The position numbers were made by a program, and so were the translations under genes. 7,545 bases of DNA from DATKIY01 sp035543875 (GTDB lineage: Bacteria > Actinomycetota > Actinomycetes > JAHEKZ01), in the NCBI GenBank assembly GCA_035543875.1, contig DATKIY010000093.1, positions 1 through 7,545 of the forward strand, given 5' to 3'. The notes beneath the pieces are model-generated. The model did no database searches. It was not told the DNA's origin and worked only from the letters and a program-made list of their open reading frames with translations. Each line of letters starts with the position of its first letter. Position 1 is the stretch's first letter. This document shows, piece by piece, positions 5,110-7,545 of this stretch.

Positions 5110-6105
5110 ATGCCAGCGATCAGGAGTGTCTTGATCATCGTCGCCGCGACGTCGCTGCTCGCGGCCTGCAGTAGTAGCAACGCGAGTACGAACTCGTCCG
5201 GGCTAACCGTGGCGACCACGGTCGCGCCCATCACATCGATCGCGGCCAACATCGGTGGCGACCGAGTCGCGGTCGAAGGCATCGTTCCCGAGGGGACCAA
5301 CAGCCACACCTTCGAACCCGCACCACAAGTGGCGGCATTGCTTAGTGACGCCGACGTCATTTTCGTCAACGGCTTGCAGCTTGAGGAACCAACGAAGGAA
5401 CTGGCTCAGGCGAACATGAAAGACGGCGCGGTACTCGTCGACATTGGAGACGAAGTAATCCCCGAAAGCGATTGGATCTACGACTTCTCGTTTCCCGAGG
5501 AAGATGGGAAGCCAAACCCACATCTTTGGACCGACCCGCTGTACGCCATCAAATATGCAAAGGTCATAGCGGACACATTTAGTAGTCAGGACCCAGCGAA
5601 TGCCAACTACTACCAAGGCAACTATGTAGCCTTCAAGAAGAAGGCCACCGCACTGTCGAACGCACTTCTGTCAGACCAAAAGACCGTCCCCGACGGAAAC
5701 CTCAAGCTGTTGACGTATCACGACGCATACGCCTACTTCGCGCGCGACTACGGCTGGGACATCATCGGCGCAGTTCAACCTAAAAACTTCGAGGACCCCA
5801 CGCCACAAGAGGTCGCTGCACTCATCGACCAGGTCAAGGCGGAGCACGTCCCGACTATCTTCGGATCTGAGGTTTTTCCATCCGCCGTGTTAGAGGAGAT
5901 CGGACGAGCTACTGGGGCACGCTACGAGGACACGCTGCGTGACGACGACCTCCCGGGCGAACCCGGAGACGCAGAACACTCGTGGCTGGGCTTGATGAGA
6001 TACGACTATGTCACGATGGTGGAAGGGCTTGGAGGAACTGCCACCAAGCTCAGCGCCCTCGACACCAGTGATGTCGCACCAGATCAGGCTGAGTACCCGC
6101 AATGA
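5110..6105 (+). CDS. Mn/Zn-type ABC transporter substrate-binding lipoprotein (ZnuA/TroA/MntC family)
   Basis: A 331-residue cluster-A-I binding protein that captures a divalent metal outside the membrane and delivers it to the permease encoded two genes on. A lipoprotein signal is clear: R5, a hydrophobic core, and the lipobox LAAC with C20 as the lipidated residue, then a Ser/Asn-rich linker. Expected metal ligands are H66 (TNSHTFEP), H138 (NPHLWTDP), H204 (TYHDAYAYFARDYGW) and an Asp in LRDDDLPG (278-280). His rather than Glu at the third position resembles TroA/ZnuA-type sites more than the PsaA His-His-Glu-Asp set. The His-rich loop typical of many ZnuA proteins is absent: 121-137 holds only acidic and aromatic residues. 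Zn or Mn are both possible. The stop overlaps the ATPase ATG (ATGA). Confidence 0.93.
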   Translation: MPAIRSVLIIVAATSLLAACSSSNASTNSSGLTVATTVAPITSIAANIGGDRVAVEGIVPEGTNSHTFEPAPQVAALLSDADVIFVNGLQLEEPTKELAQANMKDGAVLVDIGDEVIPESDWIYDFSFPEEDGKPNPHLWTDPLYAIKYAKVIADTFSSQDPANANYYQGNYVAFKKKATALSNALLSDQKTVPDGNLKLLTYHDAYAYFARDYGWDIIGAVQPKNFEDPTPQEVAALIDQVKAEHVPTIFGSEVFPSAVLEEIGRATGARYEDTLRDDDLPGEPGDAEHSWLGLMRYDYVTMVEGLGGTATKLSALDTSDVAPDQAEYPQ

Positions 6106-6884
6106 CAGGAACCGGCGTCGGCGCTCGCATAGTGACGCTCGACAACGTGACAGTCGGGTACGGCGGCGCTCCCGCACTGCGCAACGTGTCGTTCCATGTA
6201 CACGAGGACCAATTCACCGGAATTGTCGGACCCTCCGGAGCCGGAAAAACGACCCTGTTGCGGACCCTGCTCGGAACCCTTCGCCCAAGCTCAGGTCAGA
6301 TCAGCCGATCCGATCAGCTGCGCGTCTCGTATGTCCCCCAGCTGGAAACCGTCAACTGGAACTTTCCGGTCACCGTTTTCGAATGCGTACTCATGTCCCG
6401 CACCACCAAACGCCAGTTTCCGTGGTCGACCCGGGAGGAAAAACGCGATGTCAGTGAAGCGCTCAACCGCCTCGGCATCAGCGAGCTGGGCAAGCGGCAC
6501 ATCCGGGAGCTGTCCGGTGGTCAGCAGCAACGCATGTTCATCGCTCGCGCTCTACTCAGACGGCCACAGCTACTAGTGCTCGACGAGCCGACCTCTGGGG
6601 TCGACATCAGCACCAGACACGACATGCTTCACCTGCTCAGTGACCTCCATGAGGACGGCATCTCCATTGTGTTGACTACTCACGATCTCAACGGCATGGC
6701 TGCTCACCTGCCGCACCTGGTCACGGTAAATGGCCGGATCATTGCTGAGGGAGCACCGGCGGACATCATTACTCCTGAGGTGCTGGAACAAACATTTGGT
6801 GCGCGCCTTGAGGTTTTGCAACACCTCGGAATGCCGGTGGTCATCGACGACTATGCGGCGCAGCGGCCTAGAGCGGTGTCGTGA
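6102..6884 (+). CDS. Metal ABC transporter ATP-binding protein (Mn/Zn/Fe type)
   Basis: A 260-residue ATPase that powers the importer on the cytoplasmic face. All motifs are present: Walker A GPSGAGKTT (43-51), Q-loop Q80 in VPQ, signature LSGGQQQR (137-144), Walker B LLVLDEP (157-163) with catalytic E162, D-loop SGVD (165-168), and switch His H194 in TTHD. The segment after the Q-loop, VNWNFPVTVFECVLMSR (84-100), is the local version of the DWxFPxTVxxVVLMGR pattern seen in the Mnt/Sit/Tro ATPases and differs from classical ZnuC. This leans toward the Mn/Fe branch, without excluding zinc. Its ATG overlaps the binding-protein stop by 4 nt, and its TGA overlaps the permease ATG by one base, so translation is probably coupled. 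Confidence 0.95.
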   Translation: MTGTGVGARIVTLDNVTVGYGGAPALRNVSFHVHEDQFTGIVGPSGAGKTTLLRTLLGTLRPSSGQISRSDQLRVSYVPQLETVNWNFPVTVFECVLMSRTTKRQFPWSTREEKRDVSEALNRLGISELGKRHIRELSGGQQQRMFIARALLRRPQLLVLDEPTSGVDISTRHDMLHLLSDLHEDGISIVLTTHDLNGMAAHLPHLVTVNGRIIAEGAPADIITPEVLEQTFGARLEVLQHLGMPVVIDDYAAQRPRAVS

Positions 6885-7545
6885 TGCTGCTCGTTGGTGG
6901 GGCAACCACACTGACCACTCTGCTTGAGCCGTTCGACTACGCCTTCTTTCAGAAGGCGATTGTTGTGGCGACAGTGTCTGGGGCACTGCTTGGATTTATT
7001 GGCGTCTACATCACTCTTCGTGGCATGAGCTACATCGGCCATGGCCTCTCCCATGCGATCTTCGGTGGCTTCGCCGCCGCCTCTCTCGTCAGCGCGTCGT
7101 TCATCTACGTTGGAGCAGCTGTCTGGGGAGTTTCCTCGGCGCTCGCGATTAACTGGGTGACCCGAAAACACCGCATTGGGGCAGACGCGGCGATCGGCGT
7201 CATCACCACGGCTTCATTTGCCTTGGGTGTGGCTTTGCTTTCCAAGTACGGGAGCACTGGCCCCAGCTTCGACAACGCACTGTTTGGTTCTATCTACGGC
7301 ATCTCGCGGGATCAGATTGTGATGCTGGTCCTGATCACCGTGTTGACTTCGGGTTTCGTATTCCTCCGCTATCGAGCGTTGCTGTTCACCACCTTTGACC
7401 CAGAAGTGGCTGCCGTCTCCGGGGTCAACGTGGCGCGCATAGACGCCATGCTCATGTTGGTTTTGTCCCTAGCCATCCTCGCGACGTTGACGGTGATTGG
7501 CGTCACTCTGGTCGCCGCCATGCTCGTGATCCCCGCGGTCGTCGC
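6884..7545 (+). CDS. Metal ABC transporter permease, ABC-3 family (3' end beyond window)
   Basis: Frame open from the ATG at 6884 to the window edge, giving 220 residues of a family usually about 270-300 long, so the last part is missing. GTG at 6881 is an in-frame alternative. The protein is strongly hydrophobic with several membrane helices, the first at about 25-45. The conserved block LRGMSYIGHGLSHAIFGG (45-62) matches the ABC-3 R-x-x-S/A-x-x-G-D/H-x-x-SHA pattern, and FDPEVAAVSGV (from 171) matches the FDPExA-x-x-x-G motif that precedes the later helices. With the two genes upstream it forms a complete importer in the order binding protein, ATPase, permease, the order of Tro and Sit operons. 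More operon genes, such as a second permease or the regulator, may lie beyond the right edge. Confidence 0.93.
   Translation, partial: MLLVGGATTLTTLLEPFDYAFFQKAIVVATVSGALLGFIGVYITLRGMSYIGHGLSHAIFGGFAAASLVSASFIYVGAAVWGVSSALAINWVTRKHRIGADAAIGVITTASFALGVALLSKYGSTGPSFDNALFGSIYGISRDQIVMLVLITVLTSGFVFLRYRALLFTTFDPEVAAVSGVNVARIDAMLMLVLSLAILATLTVIGVTLVAAMLVIPAVV

Noticed and set aside
1..7545. CRISPR array, tRNA, rRNA, riboswitch, insertion sequence or att site
   Set aside because: No regularly spaced repeats, cloverleaf-like segments, transposase motifs or terminal inverted repeats with target duplications were seen. The 112-146 repeat is a single local hairpin.

Overview
The window looks like a gene-dense stretch of an actinobacterial (Actinomycetota) chromosome. 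Pointers are a mycothiol-type maleylpyruvate isomerase/DinB-fold protein, a DUF3618 protein next to a second GroES-like co-chaperonin, high G/C at third codon positions, GTG and TTG starts, and start codons that often lack a Shine-Dalgarno but have a TANNNT box 6-8 nt upstream (leaderless style). I could not assign a genus. There is no tRNA, rRNA, CRISPR array, transposase or phage gene, and no gene-free stretch over 300 bases.

Left part (1-1949): the 3' end of an unrecognised conserved-looking gene, containing a striking perfect 14-bp inverted repeat; a GNAT acetyltransferase with a probable leaderless promoter; a convergent MDMPI/DinB-like gene on the minus strand; then, divergent from it, an OsmC-family peroxidase-like gene. 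The last two share a 95-bp start-to-start region and could both relate to thiol/redox chemistry, but that link is inference.

Middle part (1996-4016): a tightly packed plus-strand trio of an inositol-monophosphatase-superfamily phosphatase, a 73-residue unknown protein starting at TTG 3 nt later, and a secreted protein of unknown function whose ATG overlaps the small gene's stop (ATGA). A short GC-rich hairpin follows.

Minus-strand pair (4051-5003): a DUF3618 protein with a long low-complexity N-terminus and a Lys/Ala histone-H1-like tract, followed by a GroES-like co-chaperonin. No groEL is in view.

Right part (5061-7545): a Mn/Zn-type ABC importer (lipoprotein binding protein, ATPase, membrane permease; 4-nt and 1-nt overlaps) running off the right edge. 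Directly before it is a 40-bp near-palindrome overlapping a leaderless-type promoter. This looks like the operator of a metal-sensing repressor and is one of the two best leads in the window, the other being the 14-bp inverted repeat near the left edge. I see no clear new multi-gene defence or biosynthetic system. The least-explained material is the small-ORF/secreted-protein pair and the DUF3618-GroES pair.
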